This document shows positions 27,924 through 36,210 of a stretch of DNA of 64,000 bases, one piece after another (position 1 is the stretch's first letter; the number at the start of each line of letters is the position of its first letter). A model generated the notes under the pieces. That model was not told the origin of the DNA, ran no database searches, and was given only the letters and a program-made list of their open reading frames with translations. The position numbers were made by a program, and so were the translations under genes. The DNA is from Pleurocapsa sp. FMAR1 (GTDB taxonomy: Bacteria > Cyanobacteriota > Cyanobacteriia > Cyanobacteriales > Xenococcaceae): NCBI RefSeq assembly GCF_963665995.1, contig NZ_OY762512.1:3100001-3164000 (forward strand). The letters run 5' to 3'.

Positions 27924-28262
27924 ATGATTATATTGGAGCTAACAGCTAGAAGTATGTTGCCACCAGTAGCTAGCAAAAAAATGCAAGCCTGGATCAGAAG
28001 CCGTCATCTGATTTGTTCAGGCAACTTTTTTATTTTTGAAACTCTGGAATATTCTACGGTTGAAAGATTTGAAAAATGCGTCAAAGGGTTAGGAGGAACA
28101 TTTATCTCTGTCGAACCCGTACGTAAAGTTTGGATTGGAAATCATCGTCAGGTGATTTTGTACCAAGCTAAAGCTAGTTTACATACCCCCCACCATGAAT
28201 TAAAACAATATTGGATTAAATATGGTGGTTTTTATACTAGGTTTGATGAGCGTTCTTGCTAA
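27924..28262 (+). CDS. cpeR: Phycoerythrin operon regulator CpeR-like
   Basis: 112 aa. The sequence MLPPVASKKMQAWIRSRHLI, FIFETLEYSTVERFEKCVKG, VWIGNHRQVILYQAKASL and HHELKQYWIKYGGFYTRF matches my recollection of CpeR, the activator of cpeBA expression in Fremyella, encoded last in cpeCDESTR. An internal ATG at 27954 would start with MLPPV as many relatives do and is an alternative start; the first ATG has a purine run directly against it. The last-in-operon position strengthens the call. Its biochemical mode of action is not evident from sequence. Confidence 0.78.
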   Translation: MIILELTARSMLPPVASKKMQAWIRSRHLICSGNFFIFETLEYSTVERFEKCVKGLGGTFISVEPVRKVWIGNHRQVILYQAKASLHTPHHELKQYWIKYGGFYTRFDERSC

Positions 28263-28789
28263 TAACAATTATATAATATAGCAATCAATTTGATTCATAT
28301 TCTGCTGCTTGCAAGTCTTACTCTGATGAAGAAAAGCAATCTGAACAATCTGCTCGGCGATCATCTTGATACTGGCTAAAGCTTGCTAATTGAAAATCAG
28401 AGGGCAAGATTTGTCACTTGGCAACTTGCTCTCGATCATTGATGGGCAAAGTTAATGCTTCAGAACAAAAAAACAGGTTAATTTTGTTCTACAATACTAA
28501 CTATAAAGCTTAAATAAATTACCGTTATACTGAAAAAAATCTAGGTACAAAGCTAATATTGATGTAATTGAAGATAATAGTTAGAAAGCAAAATCTGAGG
28601 TTCGGATCTTAAACCTGAAATGTAATTTATTAGCAATCAACAATTAATAAAACGGTAGCAAGCATTACGTAAATTGTTATTAAATCTTGGCAATTTATAG
28701 ATTTATCTAGAACAATAATTAAAATAAAATTTGTTTAGGACATACATAATCAAAAAAGCTTTAACTAAACATCGGAGATAAAAAATAGT
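28263..28789. other. Intergenic with hairpins downstream of cpeR
   Basis: About 530 AT-rich bases. Two hairpins are visible: 28401-28433 (arms GAGGGCAAG/CTTGCTCTC, one G-U pair, 15-base loop) and 28462-28490 (perfect 9-bp arms AGAACAAAA/TTTTGTTCT). Either may end the cpe transcript, though neither has a U-tract. The promoter of the next gene must lie in the right part, where CGGAGAT marks its ribosome site near 28773. Confidence 0.45.
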
Positions 28790-30772
28790 ATGCCACGTAA
28801 AAAAAATAAATCTGGTGGTAGAACACCAAAAAAAACTAGTTTTATAGAAAAGTCTCAGGTAGGAATTTCTTTGACTCCTCAGGCTGTTGAAAATTTAAAT
28901 AAAATTGTCTTGGAGACAGGTCTATCTAAATCAAAAGTTGTGGAAAGCTTGGTTACAGGAAACTTAGCGATCGCAAGTCAAATAGCAGAACAAACTATTT
29001 CTATTGAATCAGACGGTGATGAAACTTCGGAAGCTTCATTAACTAAAATAGAAGTGGTAGAAGGCAATATAAGTAGTGAAAATATACCAAATGCTAATTC
29101 GTTTGCAGAAGAAGATGCAGATGAGTCTACTGTATTGACAGAATTAAAAGAAAAAATTAATGAGCATAAAGCTAGTTTTGAAGCTCTAAAAAAACGCTCT
29201 CAAGATCAAGAAGCTTTGATTGAAAAATTACACGAGCAAATTGCAGAACAAAAAAATATTGAGACAAAAAAACCTGAAGCCGATAGTAATTTAGACCAGC
29301 AGCGAATTGATGAAATTGAACAGTTAAAGCAGCAATTAGCAGAACAAGAAGCTGATAGTCAAACTGCCAAAGAAGCTAGTGAAGCTAGTATTAAAGAGTT
29401 AGAACAACAATTATCCGCGCAACAAGATAATGATGCCAACTTGCAAAAGCAGGTAAAAGAAAAAGAAGAAGCGATAACTCAACTACAGCAGCAGTTAAGT
29501 GAAACACAAAGTGAAGTTGAGAGTACTAAAAGCGATCGCAATAACATTCAACAACAGGTAACAGAGAAAGAAGAAGCAGTTACTCAACTACAACAACAGT
29601 TATCACAAACACAAAGTGAAGTTGAGAGTACTAAAAGCGATCGCGATCAGATTCAGCAGCAGGTAACAGAGAAAGACGAAGCGATTACTCAACTACAACA
29701 ACAGTTAGGAGAAACACAAAGTGAAGTTGAGAGTACTAAAAGCGATCGCAATAACATTCAACAGCAAGTAACAGAAAAAGAAGAAGCAATTACTCAACTA
29801 CAGCAGCAGCTAGAGGAAACACAAAGTGAAGCTGAGAGTACTAAAAGCGATCGCAATAACATTCAACAGCAAATAGCAGAAAAAGAAGAAGCAATTACTC
29901 AACTACAGCAGCAGCTAGAGGAAACACAAAGTGAAGCTGAGAGTACTAAAAGCGATCGCAATAACATTCAACAGCAGGTAACAGAAAAAGAAGAGGCGAT
30001 AACTCAACTACAGCAGCAACTAGCAGAAACACAAAGTGAAGTTGAGAGTACTAAAAGCGATTGCGATAACATTCAACAGCAGGTAACAGAAAAAGACGAA
30101 GCAATTACTCAGCTACAGCAGCAGTTAAGTGAAACACAAAGTGAAGCGGATAGTGTCAAAAGCGATCGCGATAATATCCAGCAGCAGCTACAGGCAGAAA
30201 TAGATCGCCTGAATACAGAAAGTCAAACTAATCAACAACAAATAATTAGTAAGCAAGAACAAATTGACAGTTTAGAACAGCAGGGCAAACAGCAAAAAGC
30301 TCAAATAGAATCAGGAAATAAAGCAAATCAGGATCTTGAACAAAAGCTAACTGAACAAAAGCAACAAGTAGCAGAATTGAATCAGCAAATATCTTCTAGG
30401 GAAGAAAGCCTGAGTCAGATTCAAGAGTTGTTAGAACAAGAAAAAACTACCAAAGAAAAGCAAGTTGCTAGTTTAAGCCAAGAAACAGCTAAAGGTAGCC
30501 AGTTAGCGACTGAGATTAATGAACATTTAGCTTTGATAGAACAGCTAAATCAGCAGCTTGGATCAGAAAAGGAAAGCAACGCTTTATTAGATCTTAAAGG
30601 AAATGAACAGAATAGTTTAATTGAGAGTTTGCGATCGCAACTAGAAGAACAAACATCTTTAGTAGCCGAAAAAGGTGCTTCTAGTACATATAAAACATGG
30701 ACAATTATCCTTTTAGGAATTCTTTTAACTATTACCTCAATACTTTCAGCTAGGTCTTATTTATCTTTGTGA
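28790..30772 (+). CDS. Ribbon-helix-helix/coiled-coil/tail-anchored protein
   Basis: 660 aa in three parts. Residues 1-20 are very basic (MPRKKNKSGGRTPKK). Residues about 22-62 (QVGISLTPQAVENLNKIVLE, TGLSKSKVVESLV) fit a ribbon-helix-helix DNA-binding fold. Residues about 115-630 are continuous, Gln/Glu-rich coiled coil, including seven 35-residue repeats (five exact heptads each). Residues about 637-657 (TWTIILLGILLTITSILSA) form a single hydrophobic helix with almost nothing after it, so a C-terminal tail anchor. I do not recognise the family. A DNA-to-membrane tether is a natural inference. The low-complexity coil resembles many unrelated proteins, so weak homology hits should be distrusted. 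Confidence 0.8.
   Translation: MPRKKNKSGGRTPKKTSFIEKSQVGISLTPQAVENLNKIVLETGLSKSKVVESLVTGNLAIASQIAEQTISIESDGDETSEASLTKIEVVEGNISSENIPNANSFAEEDADESTVLTELKEKINEHKASFEALKKRSQDQEALIEKLHEQIAEQKNIETKKPEADSNLDQQRIDEIEQLKQQLAEQEADSQTAKEASEASIKELEQQLSAQQDNDANLQKQVKEKEEAITQLQQQLSETQSEVESTKSDRNNIQQQVTEKEEAVTQLQQQLSQTQSEVESTKSDRDQIQQQVTEKDEAITQLQQQLGETQSEVESTKSDRNNIQQQVTEKEEAITQLQQQLEETQSEAESTKSDRNNIQQQIAEKEEAITQLQQQLEETQSEAESTKSDRNNIQQQVTEKEEAITQLQQQLAETQSEVESTKSDCDNIQQQVTEKDEAITQLQQQLSETQSEADSVKSDRDNIQQQLQAEIDRLNTESQTNQQQIISKQEQIDSLEQQGKQQKAQIESGNKANQDLEQKLTEQKQQVAELNQQISSREESLSQIQELLEQEKTTKEKQVASLSQETAKGSQLATEINEHLALIEQLNQQLGSEKESNALLDLKGNEQNSLIESLRSQLEEQTSLVAEKGASSTYKTWTIILLGILLTITSILSARSYLSL
29458..30195 (+). 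repeat. Seven 105-bp tandem repeats inside the coiled-coil gene
   Basis: The octamer GCGATCGC, or in one copy GCGATTGC, occurs at 29532, 29637, 29742, 29847, 29952, 30057 and 30162, exactly 105 bases apart every time. Each unit encodes 35 residues around ITQLQQQL, ETQSE and KSDRNNIQQQ. The copy at 30057 has TGC for CGC, changing Arg to Cys. Near-identity of units indicates recent expansion by slippage or recombination. Confidence 0.95.
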
Positions 30773-31225
30773 ATGCTACATTTTCAATATTCTAGCTTGA
30801 TTGACGCTCCTGTAGAAACAGTTTGGCAGTTTCATGAACGACCAGACATATTAAATCTTTTAACTCCTCCTTGGCAACCTGTGACTATAATTCGCCGTGA
30901 AGGAGGTTTAGAGGTTGGCGCGATTAGCGAGTTTCGCTTATCTTTAGCAGGAATTCCTATACCTTGGATTGCTACTCATACTGAATGTCAGCCACATTCC
31001 CTTTTCGTGGATAAACAAACAAAAGGTCCAATGGAGTCATGGGTACATCGTCATCAATTTAGCATGGAAAACGGCAAAACTAAATTGACAGATGCGATCG
31101 CCTACGAAATACCTGGAGGCTGGTTAGTGGAGTTGCTTTTAAGTTGGTGGGTAAATGCTCGTCTTCAAGATATGTTTCGCTATCGCCATGAGATAACTAA
31201 AGCCCAGTGTGAAAACTATCTATAA
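30773..31225 (+). CDS. SRPBCC-family (START/ligand-binding-like) protein
   Basis: 150 aa. The opening FQYSSLIDAPVETVWQFHER, ILNLLTPPWQPV and the end RLQDMFRYRHEITK follow the cyanobacterial SRPBCC group often annotated as ligand-binding or cyclase/dehydrase-like. The fold has a hydrophobic cavity for lipids or polyketides; the ligand is unknown. The ATG directly abuts the stop of the coiled-coil gene (TGAATG), so translation is probably coupled and the two products may be made together. Confidence 0.87.
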   Translation: MLHFQYSSLIDAPVETVWQFHERPDILNLLTPPWQPVTIIRREGGLEVGAISEFRLSLAGIPIPWIATHTECQPHSLFVDKQTKGPMESWVHRHQFSMENGKTKLTDAIAYEIPGGWLVELLLSWWVNARLQDMFRYRHEITKAQCENYL

Positions 31226-31290
31226 GAGGTATTTCAAAAATCGCTACTCATTACTTATTACCTGATGTTACGCACTCATCGATTTGTAAG

Positions 31291-31545
31291 ACTTGCGGTG
31301 CGACCCCCTAAAGGGTTCGCCAGTTCCCTGCGGAGGGAAACCCGTCCGCAGGACTGGACTCACCGCGTCGCCGCTACTGCGCGTCTTGAAAAAGTTGTTC
31401 ATGGGGGAAACCCCCACCGCCAGCGTGGAATAAGCTCCCTAGACGGGAGCATTTCCACTGGCAAAGACCACACTTTTCCGCAAGGGAACGCGCACCGTTG
31501 GGGACGGTTCAACTAGACTACGCACCCCGTCACCTCGTCTCCATG
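31291..31545. repeat. GC-rich palindromic repeat island
   Basis: About 250 bases of GC-rich sequence in an AT-rich spacer, made of nested short palindromes: GCGACCCCCTAAAGGG (31300), GTTCCCTGCGGAGGGAAAC, GGGGGAAACCCCC and GCTCCCTAGACGGGAGC. The first element is nearly identical to the block inside the transposase remnant at 41954. An 83-codon open frame over it (31265-31516) is a side effect of composition. This belongs to the dispersed family also present in sufD and around shc. Confidence 0.75.
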
Positions 31546-31760
31546 TCAACCAGTTGTATCAAGCAAAAAATAAAACGATATAAGCTCTTTGGTGATGATT
31601 ATCGGCGAGGCTATCAAAGAAAATAAAAGAAGTATTGGAAATTAATTGATTTAGCTGTAGTGTTTCTAATTTCAGCTAAGTCGTCTCGTATCTTTGCCTC
31701 AATAATTTGCTAGCTTAATAGCCAGATTTAATAAGTTATAAAGCTGGCAAAGTGGCAAAT
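31546..31760. other. Intergenic, no feature recognised
   Basis: The stretch between the repeat island and the TSUP transporter is AT-rich and shows no RNA gene, hairpin with U-tract or coding fragment. It presumably carries the transporter promoter. Confidence 0.4.
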
Positions 31761-32531
31761 ATGGAAAGTTTATTGATTTTGGCTGGAGGTGGTGTCGTCT
31801 CTGGGATTTTAGCTGGATTATTAGGAATAGGCGGAGGATTTTTGATCGTCTCTTTACTGGTGGCGTTAAATTATCCGCCGATTCAAGCCGTTGCCACAAG
31901 TAGCTTGGTAATTATCATGAGTTCTACGGCGGGCAGTTTTGCCAACTGGCGTATGGGCTACTTAGATTTACGTCGAGTAGCATATCTTGCCATTCCAGCT
32001 ATTTTATTTGCCCAATTAGGAGTAGAAGTAGCGGTAAAAATACCAAACTATATTTTATTAACAATATTTGGCATATTTTTGCTAACTAATATTTTTCTGA
32101 TTAGGCTGCGCCAAAATCTGGTTGCCAAGCAAAAGAACTCCGACAAATCATTTAATCCCACCTTAGCCAAGATTTTTACGGGGAGTATTGCTGGTTTTTT
32201 AGCTGGTTTATTAGGAGTTGGTGGTGGAGCAATTATGGTACCTTTACAAATGCTGCTCTTAAATGAAAATATTAAAGTGGCAATTCGGACTAGTTTAGGT
32301 GTGATTGTCGCTGCTACAGTTTCTTCTTGTATAAGTTATGCAGCTAAAGGCAATGTTTTGTTTTATGAAGGCATAATTCTCGGCATTGGCGGGATGCTAG
32401 GTACTCAAATTGGTACTAGGGTGTTGCCAAAGCTATCGGATTCTCTTGTTAGCAAAATTTTTGTTTTGTTTCTGGCAATTACGGCTATATTTATGTTTTG
32501 GAAAGGTTGGAATGCCTATCAGAGTATTTAG
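31761..32531 (+). CDS. TSUP/TauE-SafE family permease
   Basis: About 256 aa from ATG 31761 (an in-frame GTG at 31752 is possible). Two half-repeats start with the same motif: GVVSGILAGLLGIGGGFLIV near the N terminus and GSIAGFLAGLLGVGGGAIMV in the middle, each followed by a proline-containing helix and an LVIIMSSTAGSFANW-type loop. About eight hydrophobic helices. The family exports sulfite, sulfoacetate or related anions; substrate here unknown. Confidence 0.9.
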   Translation: MESLLILAGGGVVSGILAGLLGIGGGFLIVSLLVALNYPPIQAVATSSLVIIMSSTAGSFANWRMGYLDLRRVAYLAIPAILFAQLGVEVAVKIPNYILLTIFGIFLLTNIFLIRLRQNLVAKQKNSDKSFNPTLAKIFTGSIAGFLAGLLGVGGGAIMVPLQMLLLNENIKVAIRTSLGVIVAATVSSCISYAAKGNVLFYEGIILGIGGMLGTQIGTRVLPKLSDSLVSKIFVLFLAITAIFMFWKGWNAYQSI

Positions 32532-32695
32532 TAGAGTTAAAATACTAAGACATCAAACAACAAAAACAGAGGAAATTGCCGAGATTATTTTCCAACATCC
32601 TAATTTGAATTTTATATTAGTTTAAAAGGCGGCTGTTAATCTTGAGAAGCCTTTATTATATTTGTTGATAAATTAAACAAACGTTTTATATTTTT

Positions 32696-33091
32696 ATGCC
32701 AATTACTATTAATCAACATAATTTAAAAGTCATAGACGACGAGCTTTCTAAACGTCCTATTGCTCTCGATCCTGGTGGTTATTACGTTATTTACTTAGAT
32801 CGTGAGGCGGGGTTAATTTGCGCTAAACACTACACCAATTCAATCAACGAACAAGGTTTAGCGGTAGATCCTCAAACAGGAGATGTAATTGCTTGTGGAG
32901 GCAAAAAAGTCGTTGAGCGTCCCGTAGAAAAGCTGTACACAGGTAGAACCGCTAAAGAACTCTGTGTCGAAGTAGTTGAGAAGCCCCAACCTTGTCCGAT
33001 TACCATGCTAGATCATGCTGCATACTTGGGTAGGGAATTTGTTAGGGCTGAATACGCTTTGGTTAATGGTACTGAGTATATTCAAGATTAG
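32696..33091 (+). CDS. DUF4346 domain protein
   Basis: 131 aa. The sequence IALDPGGYYVIYLDREAGLI, CAKHYTN, GRTAKELCVEVVE and DHAAYLGREFVRAEYALVNG matches the conserved cyanobacterial DUF4346 family, whose function is not known to me. It is highly conserved and soluble with no signal or membrane helix. It is alone in its operon and convergent with psb32, with a large inverted repeat between the two genes. Confidence 0.85.
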   Translation: MPITINQHNLKVIDDELSKRPIALDPGGYYVIYLDREAGLICAKHYTNSINEQGLAVDPQTGDVIACGGKKVVERPVEKLYTGRTAKELCVEVVEKPQPCPITMLDHAAYLGREFVRAEYALVNGTEYIQD

Positions 33092-33108
33092 TGAAGCAGT
33101 AGCTTATT

Positions 33109-33174
33109 GAGTCAAGTGGAAGATACTTTTGAGGTGTTTATTGTGTTTTAAGCTAAATATTGCCCACTTGACTC
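33109..33174. terminator. Long inverted repeat between convergent DUF4346 and psb32 genes
   Basis: Perfect 11-bp arms GAGTCAAGTGG (33109-33119) and CCACTTGACTC (33164-33174) with a 44-base spacer lie between the two convergent genes. A T-rich stretch follows the right arm (TTAATTTTG). Position and arm strength suit a bidirectional terminator, although the loop is long for one. Confidence 0.45.
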
Positions 33175-33208
33175 TTAATTTTGTTAACGACACCTCGTCT
33201 ATTTAGAA

Positions 33209-33934
33209 TTAATTGCCTAATCCTACATACCAGTAGTAAGTCGCCATCGGAATAACGGTAGCAACGATTAAAAAGCCAATTATCCAAATGGTTGCACTAC
33301 CCTGATCTGTGTCTTCAGCTTTGGTAAATGTACCTTCGATTTGAACTTCGTCTTCAATAGCTGGAGGGCCTGGATCTTCTTGACCAGAAAGAACTGCTGT
33401 TAGGCGATCGCCTGCATCAATAAAAGCCTGATTGTATTTACTATCTTTGCGAATATTGTAGCCAATAGTATCATCAACAATACTATTAGCTATATCTGCA
33501 TTAACGAATCCCTTAGCAGCTTCTCCAGTGCGAATTGCGGCTTTGTTAGTTAAAGTATCCATGACAATAAGAGTTTGATTGGCTTGTGCCTCAGGAGTAG
33601 GATACCAATCTGCAAATGTCTTTTCAGCTAAACTATCTACCGTTTCGCCATAGTCTAAGCGACGAACTGCCACCATTCTCACTTCTTGACCTGTCTTAGT
33701 CGCTAACTCTTGTAAGTCTTTGGTTAATTTGCTTTGATTGGCGTTGCTAATAGCATTAGCCGTGTCAACTACCCAAACTCGATTGGCATCAAAATCGGGT
33801 AAATCAAATAATCCTGTGGCGATCGCTGGGGCTGCCAAACAGGAAATAGCAAACATAAGCAACAAAGATGAAGCAATTAGGGTTTTTAAGCGTATACCAG
33901 CCTGTTTCACCGCTATTAGGTAGGACTTTATCAT
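33209..33934 (-). CDS. psb32: TPM-domain protein, photosystem II repair protein Psb32
   Basis: 241 aa. A signal/anchor helix (residues about 18-40, ASSLLLMFAISCLAAPAIA) is followed by the TPM domain (residues about 50-190: VVDTANAISNANQSKLTKDL, EVRMVAVRRLDYGE, LIVMDTLTNKAAIRTGEAAK) and a C-terminal membrane helix (WIIGFLIVATVIPMATYYW). This plan is that of Psb32, a thylakoid lumen protein that aids PSII repair and protection. It lies near psaL/psaI, though no operon with them is implied. Confidence 0.87.
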   Translation of the reverse strand: MIKSYLIAVKQAGIRLKTLIASSLLLMFAISCLAAPAIATGLFDLPDFDANRVWVVDTANAISNANQSKLTKDLQELATKTGQEVRMVAVRRLDYGETVDSLAEKTFADWYPTPEAQANQTLIVMDTLTNKAAIRTGEAAKGFVNADIANSIVDDTIGYNIRKDSKYNQAFIDAGDRLTAVLSGQEDPGPPAIEDEVQIEGTFTKAEDTDQGSATIWIIGFLIVATVIPMATYYWYVGLGN

Positions 33935-34110
33935 GTTTTTCTCAAATAACTACTTATTTTAAGGAATATATTTTAGCTGACAACAACATATCTGTTGAAT
34001 GCCTATATAAATAATAAAGCCCAGAGTTGCCCCCAGGCTGTAATAAATTAGTGACTTACCAGCATAAAGCTTTAGTTGTCCTTAGTTTTATGCTCTCAAT
34101 CTCCTGAAAA

Positions 34111-34596
34111 TTAAAGACCAGGGATCAGATTTCTAAAGTCACCGATATAGGCTGTAGAAAGCAAGAAATAAGCAAAGAATGCTCCGCCAGCACCACCAAT
34201 AAAGAAGCCACTACCAAACTCACTCCAGCCTTCTTTGCTAGCGAAAGCAGCAGGAACATTACCTGTAGTAATTGTTTCGGTTGGTTTGCCACCCATAGTA
34301 CTAGCATATAGAGACAAACAAAGCGTCAAGATTGCTACTAAACCAATAGATGATAATAAAGCTCCGATATCGGCACTCTGAGTGTTTCTTAATGGCCCTA
34401 AAACTAGAAATGGACCATATAGAAAATATCCATGCGCCATACCTACTTCCAAACCACGGCGGAATGGTGCTAGCCCATCGCGGTAGGCAGGTAAATTGCG
34501 GATTAAGGTTTTACTAAAGTCGGAAGAATTAAGAGGAGTAGCTAAATTGCCGTTTTCTGGACTTCCAGCGGGCTGAATTGCATTATATTCGTTCAT
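34111..34596 (-). CDS. psaL: Photosystem I subunit XI, PsaL
   Basis: 161 aa. The N terminus (IQPAGSPENGNLATPLNSSD), the segment APFRRGLEVGMAHGYFLYGP with chlorophyll-binding His, FLVLGPLRNT, and the C-terminal helix SGFFIGGAGGAFFAYFLLST are typical of PsaL, which holds PSI trimers or tetramers together. Three membrane helices. It is divergent from psaI 171 bases away; in many cyanobacteria the two genes are adjacent. Confidence 0.97.
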   Translation of the reverse strand: MNEYNAIQPAGSPENGNLATPLNSSDFSKTLIRNLPAYRDGLAPFRRGLEVGMAHGYFLYGPFLVLGPLRNTQSADIGALLSSIGLVAILTLCLSLYASTMGGKPTETITTGNVPAAFASKEGWSEFGSGFFIGGAGGAFFAYFLLSTAYIGDFRNLIPGL

Positions 34597-34767
34597 AAAG
34601 ATTCAATTTCTCCTAAATTTTGTATTTGTACGAATCCTTTAAATAGCATCACTCTATCTTGGTTTAAGTTCGCTTTTTGTTAAGAATCTTTATAACTAAA
34701 CCTATTGGGGTAAGCCTTAGCAGTAATATCCATGTTGTTAACGTTTTCTAAAATAGGAAAGTAAACT

Positions 34768-34893
34768 ATGATTGGCGATTATGCAGCTTCCTGGTTACCT
34801 GTGGCTATGGTACCCCTCGTGGGCATTGTAAGTGCAGCAGTTTCTATGGCTCTTCTCTTCATTTATATTGAAGGCGAAACCCAAACAAAATAA
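34768..34893 (+). CDS. psaI: Photosystem I subunit VIII, PsaI
   Basis: 41 aa, too short for routine prediction. MIGDYAASWLPVAMVPLVGI followed by a hydrophobic segment and MALLFIYIEGETQTK is the standard PsaI sequence: one membrane helix with the conserved W-LP start and LFIYIE end. It contacts PsaL at the trimer interface. Transcribed away from psaL, so both share the intervening region. Weak ribosome site (AGGAAAG, 34756-34762). Confidence 0.93.
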   Translation: MIGDYAASWLPVAMVPLVGIVSAAVSMALLFIYIEGETQTK

Positions 34894-34987
34894 TTCTGCA
34901 AAACTGATATCTTAAGTAATCTTACTTTTGCTTATCAAAAGTTGATACTCTGCTTATTTTGGCGGGGTATTTTTTTGAAGTTATAGA

Positions 34988-36161
34988 TTATCTGACTGTT
35001 ATTAATAGTAAAGCGATCGCGATTAAAGCAAAGATACTCCCACAGACAAAAGTTGCTTGAGGGCTGATATTTTGCCACAAACTTCCTGCAATTAGGTTAG
35101 CTGGTAAAAGTGCAATTCCCGTAGCCAAGTTGATTCCGCCAAAAGCCGTACCCCTTAAATTGGCGGGAACTCTATCGGCTACAAAAGCCAATAAGACACC
35201 CTGACTCATGCCCTGATGAAGTCCATACAAGCCAAACAACAGCCAAACTTGCCAAGTATGATTGACAAAGGCAAAGCCAAGATAGGTTAAGGCATATAAT
35301 AATATTCCGTTACTGAATAAACCAATGCGACCAATGCGATCGGATAATAAACCTACGGGATAAGCACTGAGAGAATAGGCTATATTCATAACCACCAAAG
35401 TAAGCGGTATGAGGTTAGCAGCAATACCAATTTGCTCCGCTCGTAATAATAAAAAAGCATCACTGGAGTTGCCTAAATTAAATAATAATGCCACTAGCAT
35501 CAGCAACCAATAGTTTTTATCCAAGCTGCTCAATGATGCCCAGTTTAAGGGATTATTCCGCTGTTGAGTAACCGCAAATTTTGGTTCTTTGATCCCTTTT
35601 GCCAAGAGAGCTACAGCTAAAATTCCAGGTAGAACAGCCAACCAAAACACCAGTCGGAAATTTTGCCCAGATGCAGACATTAAGCCGAAAGCAGCTAAAG
35701 GACCTAAAAATGCGCCAATAGTATCAAGGGATTGACGAAAACCATAAGCAGCACCACGACTAGCTATATCAGTAGCATCTGCAACTAGAGCATCGCGAGG
35801 CGCAACCCGAATTGCTTTGCCCAGGCGATCGCTCCTAACGAGCAACTAAAACCCAAGTTGGATTAATTGCCACGGCAAACAAAGGTTTGACCAGGGTTGA
35901 TAATCCATAACCTGCTATAGCCAAAGTTTTACGCTTTCCTAGATAATCACTTAAAGCACCAGAAAAGACTTTTAGAATAGAAGCAGTAGATTCGGCAATT
36001 CCTTCAATTGAACCGACAGTGACTAGATTTGCGCCTAAAGAAGAAACTAGAAACAAAGGAAGTACCGAATGAATCATCTCAGTACTTATATCTGTCAATA
36101 GACTAACGAATCCTAAAACCCAAACATTATCAGGAATGTTAGGTGAAATTTTGAATTTCAA
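34988..36161 (-). pseudogene. MFS transporter interrupted by a frameshift
   Basis: Two overlapping frames together give about 390 aa, the normal MFS length. The N-terminal part (35835-36161, 108 aa) contains VLGFVSLLTDISTEMIHSVL and ends in TWVLVAR then TAG. The rest (34988-35845, 285 aa) resumes immediately with RSDRLGKAIRVAPRDALVAD, the conserved loop between helices 4 and 5. A single +1 frameshift near 35836 explains both. It may be a real lesion, a sequencing error or a phase-variable site; no long homopolymer is seen there. Relatives are permeases of unknown drug or metabolite substrate. Confidence 0.8.
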
Positions 36162-36210
36162 AATATCTATTGGTTTAATAATTAGTCCATTCAGTATAAA
36201 TCTAAAATCA

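Noticed and set aside
29458-30195. Regular repeats that might suggest a CRISPR array
   Set aside because: The units are 105 bases, nearly identical throughout and in frame with a coiled-coil gene; there are no variable spacers.
31265-31516. 83-codon open frame in the GC-rich repeat island
   Set aside because: It has protein-unlike composition, lies wholly over nested palindromes and has no family resemblance.
33738-33923. Plus-strand open frame over the psb32 start
   Set aside because: It is the antisense shadow of the well-supported psb32 coding sequence.
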